Shown in pieces: positions 1-7,777 of a stretch of DNA of 30,549 bases. This DNA comes from Ethanoligenens sp047722935 (lineage in GTDB: Bacteria > Bacillota > Clostridia > Oscillospirales > Ethanoligenentaceae): NCBI GenBank assembly GCA_047722935.1, contig JBDNZS010000035.1:1-30549 (forward strand), written 5' to 3'. Made by a program: the position numbers and the translations under genes. The notes beneath the pieces are model-generated. The model was given only the letters and a program-made list of their open reading frames with translations, was not told the DNA's origin and ran no database searches. The stretch's first letter is position 1; every line of letters starts with the position of its first letter.

Positions 1-3
1 CTA

Positions 4-9
4 TATAAT
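4..9 (+). promoter_or_regulatory. Possible -10 element upstream of gpmA
   Basis: A perfect TATAAT lies 58 bases before the gpmA start codon. The matching -35 element would fall outside the window, so only half of the promoter can be seen. Confidence 0.4.
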
Positions 10-66
10 AGGCATAGAATACTTGCCATGATTCTACAGGCAGCAGATAGATTGGAGGCAGTCATC

Positions 67-810
67 ATGAAACTGGTACTCATTCGGCACGGTGAAAGCG
101 AATGGAACAAGCTCAATCTCTTCACCGGTTGGACAGATGTGGAACTATCAGAAACAGGTGTCAAGGAAGCGCAGAATGCGGGCAAATTGCTTAAAGACGG
201 CGGATATGATTTTGATATCTGCTACACTTCCTATTTAAAACGCGCCATCCACACGTTAAACTTCACACTGGAGGCACTCGACCGTGAGTGGCTCCCGGTA
301 GTAAAGAACTGGCGGCTGAACGAACGGCATTACGGCGCATTACAAGGTTTAAACAAAGCCGAAACAGCTAAGAAATATGGTGAAGAACAAGTAAAAATCT
401 GGCGACGCTCCTTCGATGTGCAGCCGCCGTCACTGGAAGAGAGCGACGCACGCAGTCCACGCAATCAAGAGCAGTACCGAGCAGAAAACAAGACAGAACT
501 GCCATTGGCAGAAAGTCTCAAAGATACCATTGCCCGAGCAGTGCCCTATTTTGAGGATGTCATCAAAAAAGACATGCAGACGGGTCAACGTGTGCTGATT
601 GTGGCACATGGAAATTCTATCCGCGCTCTGGTCAAATATTTTGAGGATCTTTCTGCAGACGAAATCATGGGGGTCAATATCCCCACCGGTATTCCGCTCG
701 TGTACTCATTTAACGATGCTTTTCAAGTGACCGACAAACGCTATCTGGGAGATGCCGCCGCTGTCGCAGCAAAAATGGACAGCGTTGCTAATCAAGGCAA
801 AGCAAAATAA
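67..810 (+). CDS. gpmA: 2,3-bisphosphoglycerate-dependent phosphoglycerate mutase
   Basis: Cytoplasmic glycolytic enzyme that interconverts 3- and 2-phosphoglycerate through a phosphohistidine. The 247-residue protein has the usual dPGM length (about 249 in E. coli). The N-terminal LIRHGESEWN carries the phospho-accepting His8, followed by the FTGWTDVELSETG block. Arg59, the NERHYG segment (Glu86, Arg87, His88) and AHGNS with His181 complete the active site. A longer reading from 28 exists, but the ATG at 67 is preferred: it has GGAGG (54-58) eight bases upstream and begins exactly with the family N-terminus MKLVLIRHGE. It stands alone on the plus strand, bounded by a hairpin at 830-878 and facing the MutS-like gene. 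No oddities seen. Confidence 0.95.
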   Translation: MKLVLIRHGESEWNKLNLFTGWTDVELSETGVKEAQNAGKLLKDGGYDFDICYTSYLKRAIHTLNFTLEALDREWLPVVKNWRLNERHYGALQGLNKAETAKKYGEEQVKIWRRSFDVQPPSLEESDARSPRNQEQYRAENKTELPLAESLKDTIARAVPYFEDVIKKDMQTGQRVLIVAHGNSIRALVKYFEDLSADEIMGVNIPTGIPLVYSFNDAFQVTDKRYLGDAAAVAAKMDSVANQGKAK

Positions 811-829
811 CGGACGGCTTTCTCCGAAC

Positions 830-878
830 ACACAAAATGCCTATCTTAAATATATTTTTTAAGATAGGCATTTTGTGT
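830..878. terminator. Bidirectional intrinsic terminator between gpmA and the MutS-like gene
   Basis: Perfect 21-bp inverted repeat (830-850 with 858-878) around a 7-base loop. The arms begin ACACAAAATG and end CATTTTGTGT, and the A/T-rich ends can serve either strand. It sits between two convergent genes, so it probably terminates both. Confidence 0.8.
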
Positions 879-881
879 GCA

Positions 882-2573
882 TTAAGGCACAAGTTTGCTC
901 CAACTCCGTGTTTTTTCAAAATTTTTCGCTAAGCTCTCAGCTTCTTGAATGGTATCCTCATCATATCCCATAAAATGAAGCAGCCGGATGGCATTCTTTG
1001 TAGTAGCCCGCCCTTGGTGGATTTTGTAACTGAATTGAATGCGTTCGTCGGTAATCTCTTCTGTAAAATGAAAATTATCATATAACGGAGATAACATCTC
1101 GGTCAGCTCGATATCGTGCGTTGCAACCAGTGCCATACAGTCATGCGCGGTCAGGTCATGCAGGATGGATGCTGAAGCTGCGATGCGTTCCACCGTATTG
1201 GTGCCTTTTAAAATTTCATCAATCAGGCACAAGGTATGCACACCGGTCTTCAATCCGTCCAACACGCGCTTGAGCGAACGAATCTCGGCGATGTAATAGC
1301 TCTCCCCCGCTTCCAGATCATCCCGCACCGCCATGGAGGTCACTACAAAAGAGTACGGCATTTGCAAACGTCCCGCAAGGCAGGTATGAACCGTTTGTGC
1401 CAGAATGGCATTGATGGCCAGCGCTTTCACAAAAGTCGATTTCCCTGAAGCGTTGGAACCGGTGATAAGCACACTTTTGGCAAGCGTCACGCTGTTTGCT
1501 ATTGGATTTTCTAACAAGGGATGCACCATCCGCTCCATCACGATGGCATGCTCCGTGGAAAATACCGGGGTTGTAAAGTAAGGCACACTTTGGCGATAGG
1601 AGGCAATTGCAATGGCTGCATCCATCCTGCCGATTCCACTGTAAACCGAAAGATATGCCTCCCGATGGCGGCGGATATGAGTAACCAAACGCCCATAGGC
1701 CACGAAATCCAGCAAAAAATACATCCTAATGTATTCCCAAATGCTATTGGCCTCGCCGGACATACCGCTTGGCAGCAAAAACTGCGTCAACTTTCCCATG
1801 CGTGCCAACGGTTTGATATCTGCCTTCCACGTTTCCGCTGCCGGCGGAAATCCTGTCATATTCGTCGCTGCCAAATGCTGCCCGCAGCCCGCCATTGCCT
1901 GAATATAATCCACCGACCGCAGCTGTGCTTCCACACCGGCGTGCAGCTTGTAATAAACGACCATATTGAGAACGGTTATTCCGAGAAAAAAGGGCAGTCC
2001 TATAGCGTGCAGAACAATCAGTGAAACAATCCCACAGGCAGCCAGCACCGACAAGACAGGATAAAGCGGTGCATATGGCAGCACACGCTCCTGCAAATCA
2101 TGAAAGAAATCAACCACACCGTTGTCGGTGGACTTTCCCAGTCGTGCAAGGAAAAACCGCGTCTGCGCCCGTTCTTTCTCATGCGTCTCGAAATACCGCA
2201 CAATTTCTTCCCATAGGCACAGACGCTCCCCTTTCAGATCGGGCAGGCGAAGCACACTGTATAAGTATTCTTCCCCCACGCTGCAACAGGTATGGTTCAG
2301 CTTGGAAAACAGGCGGTTCATATCCAGATCGCTCCATGTGGTATCGTCTATCGCAAATACCGCGTTTTTTCGCTCACGCCTCCAATAGGCGGCAATGCAG
2401 TCAAGTGAACCGGAATCATCCACAATGCTGCGGGGCTGACCATAACTTTGTGCAAGAAGTCGCCGGAGTTTGCGCCGACGAAACAGGTTACTGAAGAAAT
2501 TGACCAGTATGATTGCCAAAATCACGACGGCTACCACACAAACGAGTACCCATGGGCTAATCTGTTGATTCAT
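882..2573 (-). CDS. Membrane-anchored MutS-family ATPase
   Basis: 563-residue protein with the C-terminal ATPase domain of MutS. The Walker A motif GSNASGKST is at about 372-380, Walker B (LCLIDEILKGTNT) at about 448-460, and the following helix carries ATHD. It lacks the N-terminal mismatch-recognition domain. Instead it has a membrane segment near residues 8-26 and a second hydrophobic stretch at about 170-206 that could form a hairpin of two helices. Such MutS-related proteins are widespread in Firmicutes and Bacteroidetes, but their role is not established; ordinary mismatch repair is unlikely for a membrane protein. It lies 48 bases downstream of birA in the same direction, so the two may share a transcript. 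The start has GGGAAAG upstream. Confidence 0.85.
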   Translation of the reverse strand: MNQQISPWVLVCVVAVVILAIILVNFFSNLFRRRKLRRLLAQSYGQPRSIVDDSGSLDCIAAYWRRERKNAVFAIDDTTWSDLDMNRLFSKLNHTCCSVGEEYLYSVLRLPDLKGERLCLWEEIVRYFETHEKERAQTRFFLARLGKSTDNGVVDFFHDLQERVLPYAPLYPVLSVLAACGIVSLIVLHAIGLPFFLGITVLNMVVYYKLHAGVEAQLRSVDYIQAMAGCGQHLAATNMTGFPPAAETWKADIKPLARMGKLTQFLLPSGMSGEANSIWEYIRMYFLLDFVAYGRLVTHIRRHREAYLSVYSGIGRMDAAIAIASYRQSVPYFTTPVFSTEHAIVMERMVHPLLENPIANSVTLAKSVLITGSNASGKSTFVKALAINAILAQTVHTCLAGRLQMPYSFVVTSMAVRDDLEAGESYYIAEIRSLKRVLDGLKTGVHTLCLIDEILKGTNTVERIAASASILHDLTAHDCMALVATHDIELTEMLSPLYDNFHFTEEITDERIQFSYKIHQGRATTKNAIRLLHFMGYDEDTIQEAESLAKNFEKTRSWSKLVP

Positions 2574-2621
2574 ATGTCTTTCCCTTCTGTTTGACAGCGT
2601 AAGCCGCGTGCTGCCGTATGA

Positions 2622-3584
2622 TTATCCTGCAAGCCCGCCCCCGGAAGTAATATGCCGTATCCGACCGTTTTCCATGCGGACAACCAATCCTCCGTGTTCA
2701 TCCAGATCAATTGCCGTGCCAAGACTCTCCGCGCCCGCGTCCCGCACCGTCACCGGACGGCCTATCGTTGCGGAATGGCTTTTGCAATACGCAAGAACCG
2801 CGTCCACGCCTCCATCGGACAGATACGCGTGTTCCAATGCATTCACTATCGCACAAAACACCTGTTTGCGCGATTGTTTTTGCCCGGTTTCCAAACACAA
2901 AGAGGTTGCTTTCTCTGTGAGTGCAGGCAGAAAATCCGCTGCTGTCTGATTGACGTTGACCCCAATTCCAAGCACAATATAGTCAACGCGATCAATTTCC
3001 CCGCTGCTCTCAGTCAGAACTCCACCGATTTTTTTCCCATGCAGCAAAATGTCATTCGGCCATTTCACTTGTATGCCCTCGGCCGAGGCCTCTAACGCCT
3101 GCCCAACAGCCGCGCAGGCCATCTGTGTGAAGCACGGTGCCGCAGGCATATCCATTGCGGGACGCAGGATAATCGACATCCAAATACCTTGATAAGGTTG
3201 ACAGTCCCATTGGCGCCCTGCGCACCCCTTGCCACCCGTCTGCATTTCCGCGACAACAATTGTGCCTTCCGGTTCCCCTTGTTCCGCCAGTCTTTTGGCC
3301 TCACGGTTGGTGGAATCAATGGAATCAAAATGCACGATTTTATGCCCCAAACTACGTGTTTCCAGCAGTTCTTTTATTTCCTCATAGGTCAGAATATCCG
3401 CGCATGCCGTTAATTTATAGCCGTGGTTGGATACCGATTCAATGCCATACCCGTCCTTCTGCAGCTGCTTGATGGCTTTCCACACGGCAGCTCTTGTCAC
3501 GTCCAGTTGATCACTGACTGCCTGCCCGGAAACAAACGCGCCCTGATTTTCTTTGAGGATATGTAGTATTTCATCTTTTATCAT
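2622..3584 (-). CDS. birA: Bifunctional biotin-protein ligase / biotin operon repressor
   Basis: 320-residue group II BirA. It makes biotinyl-5'-AMP, transfers biotin to carboxylase carrier proteins and, when loaded, represses biotin genes. Residues 1-60 form a winged helix (DQLDVTRAAVWKAIKQLQ as the recognition region). The ligase domain follows, with the STN motif at 91-93, the biotinyl-AMP loop GGKGCAGR at 117-124 and KWPNDILLHGKKIGG at 174-188. The loop departs from the common GRGRRGR form but keeps the glycines and final Arg. The gene is divergent from bioY-bioB, whose promoter carries a textbook BirA operator at 3694-3725, so the repressor and its target sit together. RBS GGTGGGG lies 5 bases before the ATG. 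Confidence 0.93.
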   Translation of the reverse strand: MIKDEILHILKENQGAFVSGQAVSDQLDVTRAAVWKAIKQLQKDGYGIESVSNHGYKLTACADILTYEEIKELLETRSLGHKIVHFDSIDSTNREAKRLAEQGEPEGTIVVAEMQTGGKGCAGRQWDCQPYQGIWMSIILRPAMDMPAAPCFTQMACAAVGQALEASAEGIQVKWPNDILLHGKKIGGVLTESSGEIDRVDYIVLGIGVNVNQTAADFLPALTEKATSLCLETGQKQSRKQVFCAIVNALEHAYLSDGGVDAVLAYCKSHSATIGRPVTVRDAGAESLGTAIDLDEHGGLVVRMENGRIRHITSGGGLAG

Positions 3585-3658
3585 AACAGCCCCACCGTTT
3601 CGCGGAATGTATATTGCACCATCTTATCGTGTATAGTATAGCACATCGCCATGGGATA

Positions 3659-3687
3659 TTGACAGGATTCCAGAAAGATGATATAGT
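3659..3687 (+). promoter_or_regulatory. Sigma-A promoter of bioY-bioB
   Basis: TTGACA (3659-3664), a 17-base spacer, then TATAGT (3682-3687). The expected transcription start near 3694 falls at the edge of the BirA operator, so repressor binding would block initiation. Confidence 0.8.
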
Positions 3688-3691
3688 TCTT

Positions 3692-3727
3692 AATTGTAAA
3701 CTTAATAATAAATTAAAGTTTACAATT
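3692..3727 (+). promoter_or_regulatory. BirA operator
   Basis: Perfect inverted repeat with 12-base arms, AATTGTAAACTT (3692-3703) and AAGTTTACAATT (3716-3727). The core TTGTAAAC-N16-GTTTACAA matches the known Firmicute BirA box. It overlaps the predicted start of transcription of bioY and faces birA itself. Confidence 0.92.
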
Positions 3728-3749
3728 CATCTTTATCGGAGGTCTTCCC

Positions 3750-4304
3750 ATGGCTATAAAAACCAAAAACCTGATCCTGGTCGCCCTATTTGCCGCGCTG
3801 ACTGCGGTGGGTGCCTTTATCAAAATCCCCATCGGGCCTGTCCCCATCACGCTGCAGGTTATGTTCACTGCACTTGCCGGGGTTTTGCTTGGACCGTACC
3901 TTGGCGCACTGTCACAAATTGTTTACGTCGTTCTGGGACTAGTTGGCCTGCCAATCTTTACGACCGGCGGCGGCCCGGGTTATGTCCTGACACCCACTTT
4001 CGGCTATTTGATCGGTTTTATCGTTGCAGCATTCATCATTGGTCTCATCACACGCCGCCAGCAAAAGCTCTCGTTTCCGATTGCCCTGCTGGCCTGTCTG
4101 ATCGGCCTGCTGGTGATCTACGCGATTGGCGTGCCATATCTATATCTGATTTTACATAATGTGGCGCACACACCGCTTCCCTTTTCTAAAACAGTGATTA
4201 TTGGTTTCGTGGTTTTTCTGCCGGGCGACATCGCCAAAAGTGTGCTGGTATCGTTGCTTGGCATGAAGATTTTACCCATTCTTCGGCTCAACCGCAATCA
4301 TTAA
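3750..4304 (+). CDS. bioY: Biotin transporter BioY (ECF S component)
   Basis: 184-residue, very hydrophobic membrane protein with about six transmembrane helices, the size and shape of BioY. It starts with the family-like segment NLILVALFAALTAVGAFIKI, followed by GPVPITLQVMFTALAGVLLG, and contains a GGGPGYVLTPTFGYLIGF block typical of BioY. BioY is the substrate-binding part of an energy-coupling-factor biotin importer; the shared ATPase and EcfT genes are not in this window. GGAGG sits about 9 bases before the ATG. bioB follows after 12 bases and the BirA operator lies upstream, so both genes should be switched off when biotin is plentiful. Confidence 0.93.
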   Translation: MAIKTKNLILVALFAALTAVGAFIKIPIGPVPITLQVMFTALAGVLLGPYLGALSQIVYVVLGLVGLPIFTTGGGPGYVLTPTFGYLIGFIVAAFIIGLITRRQQKLSFPIALLACLIGLLVIYAIGVPYLYLILHNVAHTPLPFSKTVIIGFVVFLPGDIAKSVLVSLLGMKILPILRLNRNH

Positions 4305-4316
4305 GGAGAACTCAAT

Positions 4317-5294
4317 TTGTATCAGAAAGTGCGACAATGCGCGGAAACAATCTTAAACGGAGGCTCCATTACCGAAAAGGATGCGCTTGCTTTATCCGAG
4401 GTGCAAGGGAGCGATTTGTTCCTGCTTTGTGCGTTTGCCAATAAAATCCGCGAGGTGTTCACCGGAAACACGGTAGACCTATGTTCTGTCATCAATGCAA
4501 AATCCGGCAGATGTTCTGAAGACTGCGCATTTTGCGCGCAATCGGCGCGGCATCATACCGGTATCAGCTGTCACCCACTGCTGAACGAAGAAACCATTGT
4601 AGAAATGGCGGTCAAACGGGAACAATCGGGCGCAAAACATTGTGATATCGCCACAAGCGGTTTGGGTTATACCGGAGATGAAGCTGATTTTCAGACCATC
4701 CTGCGCGCGTTCAAACAGATGCGGGAAAAAACTTCATTGACATTATGTGCTTGTCTGGGCACTTTAACAGAACGCGCCGCACAAGCTCTAAAGGCATGCG
4801 GCGTGGAACGTTACAATCACAATTTGGAAACTGCGCGCAGCTTTTATCCAAACATAGTGACAACACATGGATATGATGAACGGGTGCAGACCATCCGGTT
4901 TGCCAAACAGGTTGGCATGGAGGTTTGTTCGGGCATGATTATCGGTATGGGGGAATCAATGGCCCAACGCATCGAACATGCGTATCTGCTAAAAGAACTA
5001 AACGTGGACGCCATCCCAATCAACATTCTGAGCCCTGTGACCGGCACACGGATGGAACACCAAAAGCCACTGGAGCCACTGGAAGTTTTAAAAAGTTTTG
5101 CCATCATCCGTTTTATACTGCCGAACAAGAACCTCCGTTATGCTGGTGGGCGCGAAAACGCCCTTAAATCGTTGCAGCCGTTTGGGTTGGTCGCCGGGTT
5201 AAACGGGATGTTGATCGGCAATTACCTGACCATCGGCGGACAATCTGTCTCCACCGACAAGGAGATGCTGGACGCACTGCAACTGTCCTATTAA
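4317..5294 (+). CDS. bioB: Biotin synthase (radical SAM)
   Basis: 325-residue enzyme that inserts sulfur into dethiobiotin, the last step of biotin synthesis. The radical-SAM cluster motif CSEDCAFC places Cys66, Cys70 and Cys73. Also present are the NAKSG segment just before it, the YNHNLET block, GMIIGMGE and the C-terminal LRYAGGRE with the Arg that contacts the auxiliary cluster. The start codon is TTG, supported by AAGGAG (4303-4308) eight bases upstream. The gene directly follows bioY. No bioA, bioD, bioF or bioW is visible here, so the cell either holds them elsewhere or takes up a precursor such as dethiobiotin. Confidence 0.94.
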   Translation: MYQKVRQCAETILNGGSITEKDALALSEVQGSDLFLLCAFANKIREVFTGNTVDLCSVINAKSGRCSEDCAFCAQSARHHTGISCHPLLNEETIVEMAVKREQSGAKHCDIATSGLGYTGDEADFQTILRAFKQMREKTSLTLCACLGTLTERAAQALKACGVERYNHNLETARSFYPNIVTTHGYDERVQTIRFAKQVGMEVCSGMIIGMGESMAQRIEHAYLLKELNVDAIPINILSPVTGTRMEHQKPLEPLEVLKSFAIIRFILPNKNLRYAGGRENALKSLQPFGLVAGLNGMLIGNYLTIGGQSVSTDKEMLDALQLSY

Positions 5295-5441
5295 CCGTAA
5301 TCCCAAGTTTTAAAACCTGCACAAGACAAATATAGACAGATGACATATCGCGTTCACATTTATGTCACAAACGTGGGGTATTCTATAGATACAGCCTTTT
5401 CATTCATCATCCTCTTTCTCTTTTCATATGTTTTCATTTTT

Positions 5442-5463
5442 CCGGCCAGCAGGCCGGTTTTTT
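5442..5463 (+). terminator. Intrinsic terminator, plus strand
   Basis: CCGGCC (5442-5447), loop AGCA, GGCCGG (5452-5457), then six T (5458-5463). It is well formed but about 150 bases beyond the bioB stop, so it ends either the bioYB transcript or a short RNA starting in between. Confidence 0.75.
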
Positions 5464-5503
5464 ATTTCTCCTAATATAAGCCAACCTTGGCATGGTTCAT
5501 TGC

Positions 5504-5545
5504 AAAAGATAGCGGGCGTGTGTATAAAAACACATGCCCGCTATC
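5504..5545 (-). terminator. Intrinsic terminator of the ptsHI operon
   Basis: 16-bp stem with one G-U pair (5508-5523 with 5530-5545) and a 6-base loop. Read on the minus strand, it is followed by TTTT (5507-5504). It lies about 57 bases past the ptsI stop, the right place and orientation to end that operon. Confidence 0.75.
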
Positions 5546-5602
5546 AAAAGTCAACCGTATCGTCCGCCTGACTCATCTGCCAGAACGAACAAGCAACCAA
5601 TA

Positions 5603-7348
5603 TTATAAGAGTTTATACTTCTCAGCAAATGCGGTGACAATTGCACGCACATCTTTTGGCGATTTGCAATCTGCCACACTGTCTGCCAACGCACGGCAGG
5701 CAGCAAGATCCAACTTGCTGAGGATGTATTTGGTCTGTGCAATTGCACCGGCCGCCATACTCAGTTCATCCAAGCCCAAACCTACCAGCAAAGGCACCGC
5801 CAACGGGTCACCTGCCATGCCGCCGCACATACCAACCAAAACATTGTGCGGTTTTGCGGCCTTGGCAACCTGTCCGATCAATTTGATGACAGCGGGATTG
5901 AAGTAATCGTAGAGATAAGAAATCTTTCGGTTGCCACGATCCACCGCCAATGAGTACTGTACCAGATCGTTCGTGCCAATACTGAAGAAATCCACTTCCT
6001 GCGCCAATACATCTGCCATCAACGCGGCGGACGGAATTTCAATCATGATCCCGACTTTAATGTCGGTGTCATAGGCGATCTGTTCTGCGTCAAGCTGCGC
6101 TTTTGCTTCCGCAAGCACGGCTTTCGCGTCCATCAGTTCATCATAATTGGAAATCATGGGGAACATGATTTTCAGTTTGCCAAATGCACTGGCGCGCAAA
6201 AGAGCACGCAACTGCGCAAGAAACAATTCTTTCCGATCCAAGCAGAGTCGAATAGCACGGTATCCCAAAAACGGGTTTTCCTCTTTGGGGATATCGAGAT
6301 ATTTTACTTCCTTGTCCCCGCCGATATCCAACGTGCGAATAATCACGTCGCCGGGTTGAGACGCTTTAAAAGATTCGGCAATCTTTTTGTATTCTTCGAA
6401 CTGCTCTTCCTCTGTCGGCGCGGATTCCCTCGAAAGGAAAATCAATTCCGTACGCATCAAGCCAACAGCCTCTGCACCCTGCGTCAAGCCAAACGCCGCA
6501 TCCTTTGCAGAACCGATGTTGACAGCCACAATGATACGTTTGCCGTCGGAAAGAACACCTTGTTTTTTGGAGAACGTCTCAAAAATGGCAAGTTGCTCTT
6601 GCTCTTTTTTATATTTTGCTTCATAGGTCTTGACTGTTTCTTCGTCAGGGTTCAGAATACAGATGCCTTGCGCACCGTCAAGAATGATCGTATCGCCATC
6701 CTTGACTTCGCTCAACAGTTCCGGAACACCTACGACAGCCGGAAGTCCCATGGATTTCGCAAAAATAGAGGTGTGTGCTGTTTTGCCGCCCTTTTCAGTA
6801 GCAAACGCCAACACAAAGTTTTGATTCAGCTGAATGGTGTCGGACGGGGAAAGATCATCAGAAATCAAAATCACCTGATCGTCAATTTCGGACAAACTGC
6901 CGCTTTTCACCCCTGCCAGAATACCCAACAGGCGCACACCCGCGTCACGTACATCGGCCGCACGTTCTTTCATATACGCATTCGACATACCGGCAAAGAT
7001 TGCTACAAACTGGTCGGTGACCTGCTTGACCGCCTTTTCAGCCGACGCGTTCTTATTGCGGATCAATTTCTCGATCTCCGGGACATAGGCCGGGTCAGCA
7101 AGAATCGCTTTCTGCCCTTTTAAAACGCCAAGTTTATCTTTGCCAAGCACCTCGGCAGATTTGGCAATCAAGCTATCCACTTCATCGGCTGCGGTTTTGA
7201 CCCCTGCCTGAAAGCGAGCAATTTCCGAATCCGTCTCTGACGGTGCGATCTCTTTACTAGTATCAATTACAGGATGCAAATAGACATAAGCTTTCGCGAT
7301 GCGAACGCCCTCGGAAACTCCAATGCCTGTATAGGTTTTTTGTGCCAT
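5603..7348 (-). CDS. ptsI: PTS enzyme I (phosphoenolpyruvate-protein phosphotransferase)
   Basis: 581-residue cytoplasmic enzyme that takes phosphate from phosphoenolpyruvate and passes it to HPr. The N-terminal domain carries the phosphorylated His192 in GGKTAHTSIFAKSMGLPA. The C-terminal TIM barrel holds FRTE-like MRTELIF, the IGTNDLVQYSLAVDR block and the catalytic Cys motif GMCGGMAGDP. The last motif usually reads CGEMAGD or CGELAGD, so the Glu after CG is replaced by Gly here. Length matches the family (about 570-580). GGAGG lies 7 bases before the ATG. It follows ptsH by 45 bases and ends the fruR-fruK-ptsH-ptsI run, with a terminator just beyond. Confidence 0.95.
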   Translation of the reverse strand: MAQKTYTGIGVSEGVRIAKAYVYLHPVIDTSKEIAPSETDSEIARFQAGVKTAADEVDSLIAKSAEVLGKDKLGVLKGQKAILADPAYVPEIEKLIRNKNASAEKAVKQVTDQFVAIFAGMSNAYMKERAADVRDAGVRLLGILAGVKSGSLSEIDDQVILISDDLSPSDTIQLNQNFVLAFATEKGGKTAHTSIFAKSMGLPAVVGVPELLSEVKDGDTIILDGAQGICILNPDEETVKTYEAKYKKEQEQLAIFETFSKKQGVLSDGKRIIVAVNIGSAKDAAFGLTQGAEAVGLMRTELIFLSRESAPTEEEQFEEYKKIAESFKASQPGDVIIRTLDIGGDKEVKYLDIPKEENPFLGYRAIRLCLDRKELFLAQLRALLRASAFGKLKIMFPMISNYDELMDAKAVLAEAKAQLDAEQIAYDTDIKVGIMIEIPSAALMADVLAQEVDFFSIGTNDLVQYSLAVDRGNRKISYLYDYFNPAVIKLIGQVAKAAKPHNVLVGMCGGMAGDPLAVPLLVGLGLDELSMAAGAIAQTKYILSKLDLAACRALADSVADCKSPKDVRAIVTAFAEKYKLL

Positions 7349-7393
7349 GTCTTTTCCTCCACTACCGCGCAGCGCGGCACAGGCAAAAACCGT

Positions 7394-7663
7394 TTACTCG
7401 CCGAAATTTGCAAGGAACAGTTTCTCAACCGCCGCCAATGCGTCGGCTTCGTCATCGCCCTCGACCACTACCGTAACAGATTGGTTGTAATCCAACCCAA
7501 GGCTCATCAAGCCAAGGATGCTCTTGGCATCAGCTTCGTTATCGGAGCCATCTTTTTTGACGATGATTGATGAGGAAAAACCGGTGGCGACCTCCATCAA
7601 TGCTTGCGCGGGACGCAGGTGAAACCCTTGTTTACAGCCAATCGTTAATTTCTTTTCCAACAT
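7394..7663 (-). CDS. ptsH: Phosphocarrier protein HPr
   Basis: 89-residue HPr that relays phosphate from enzyme I to sugar-specific EII proteins. The active-site His15 sits in GFHLRPAQAL (usually G-[IL]-H-A-R-P-A, so Leu replaces Ala after the His). Ser48 in AKSILGLMSLG corresponds to the regulatory Ser46 of Gram-positive HPr, the target of HPr kinase, so it probably takes part in carbon catabolite control. A longer reading up to 7735 exists; the ATG at 7663 is chosen because it gives the normal HPr length and N-terminus (MLEKKLTIG) and has GGAAGGAA upstream. It lies between fruK (114-base gap) and ptsI (45-base gap). Confidence 0.94.
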   Translation of the reverse strand: MLEKKLTIGCKQGFHLRPAQALMEVATGFSSSIIVKKDGSDNEADAKSILGLMSLGLDYNQSVTVVVEGDDEADALAAVEKLFLANFGE

Positions 7664-7777
7664 TGTATACACATTCCTTCCATTGTCTGACATTTCATAA
7701 AATATTAAGCCGTGCATAGGCAAGGCTAAAATCAATGCGAAAATTGGTTAAGACCCCGTAGACAACGGTGCCCTACC

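Larger units (their letters stand above)
5295..5602. other. Intergenic region between bioB and ptsI
   Basis: About 308 bases without a convincing gene. It holds two hairpins, listed separately, and an inverted repeat TGACATA-N13-TATGTCA (5341-5367). A TATTCTATAGAT stretch at 5379-5390 looks -10-like, but no well-spaced -35 is present. A short plus-strand RNA ending at the 5442 hairpin is possible but not supported by anything else. Confidence 0.5.

Noticed and set aside
1521..2024. Plus-strand open frame of 167 codons within the MutS-like gene
   Set aside because: It is opposite a clear coding gene, has no RBS, and its composition looks like an antisense shadow.
7664..7777. Separate promoter for ptsH
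   Set aside because: Only weak -10-like stretches (TAATAT) without a well-spaced -35; no CRE box recognised.
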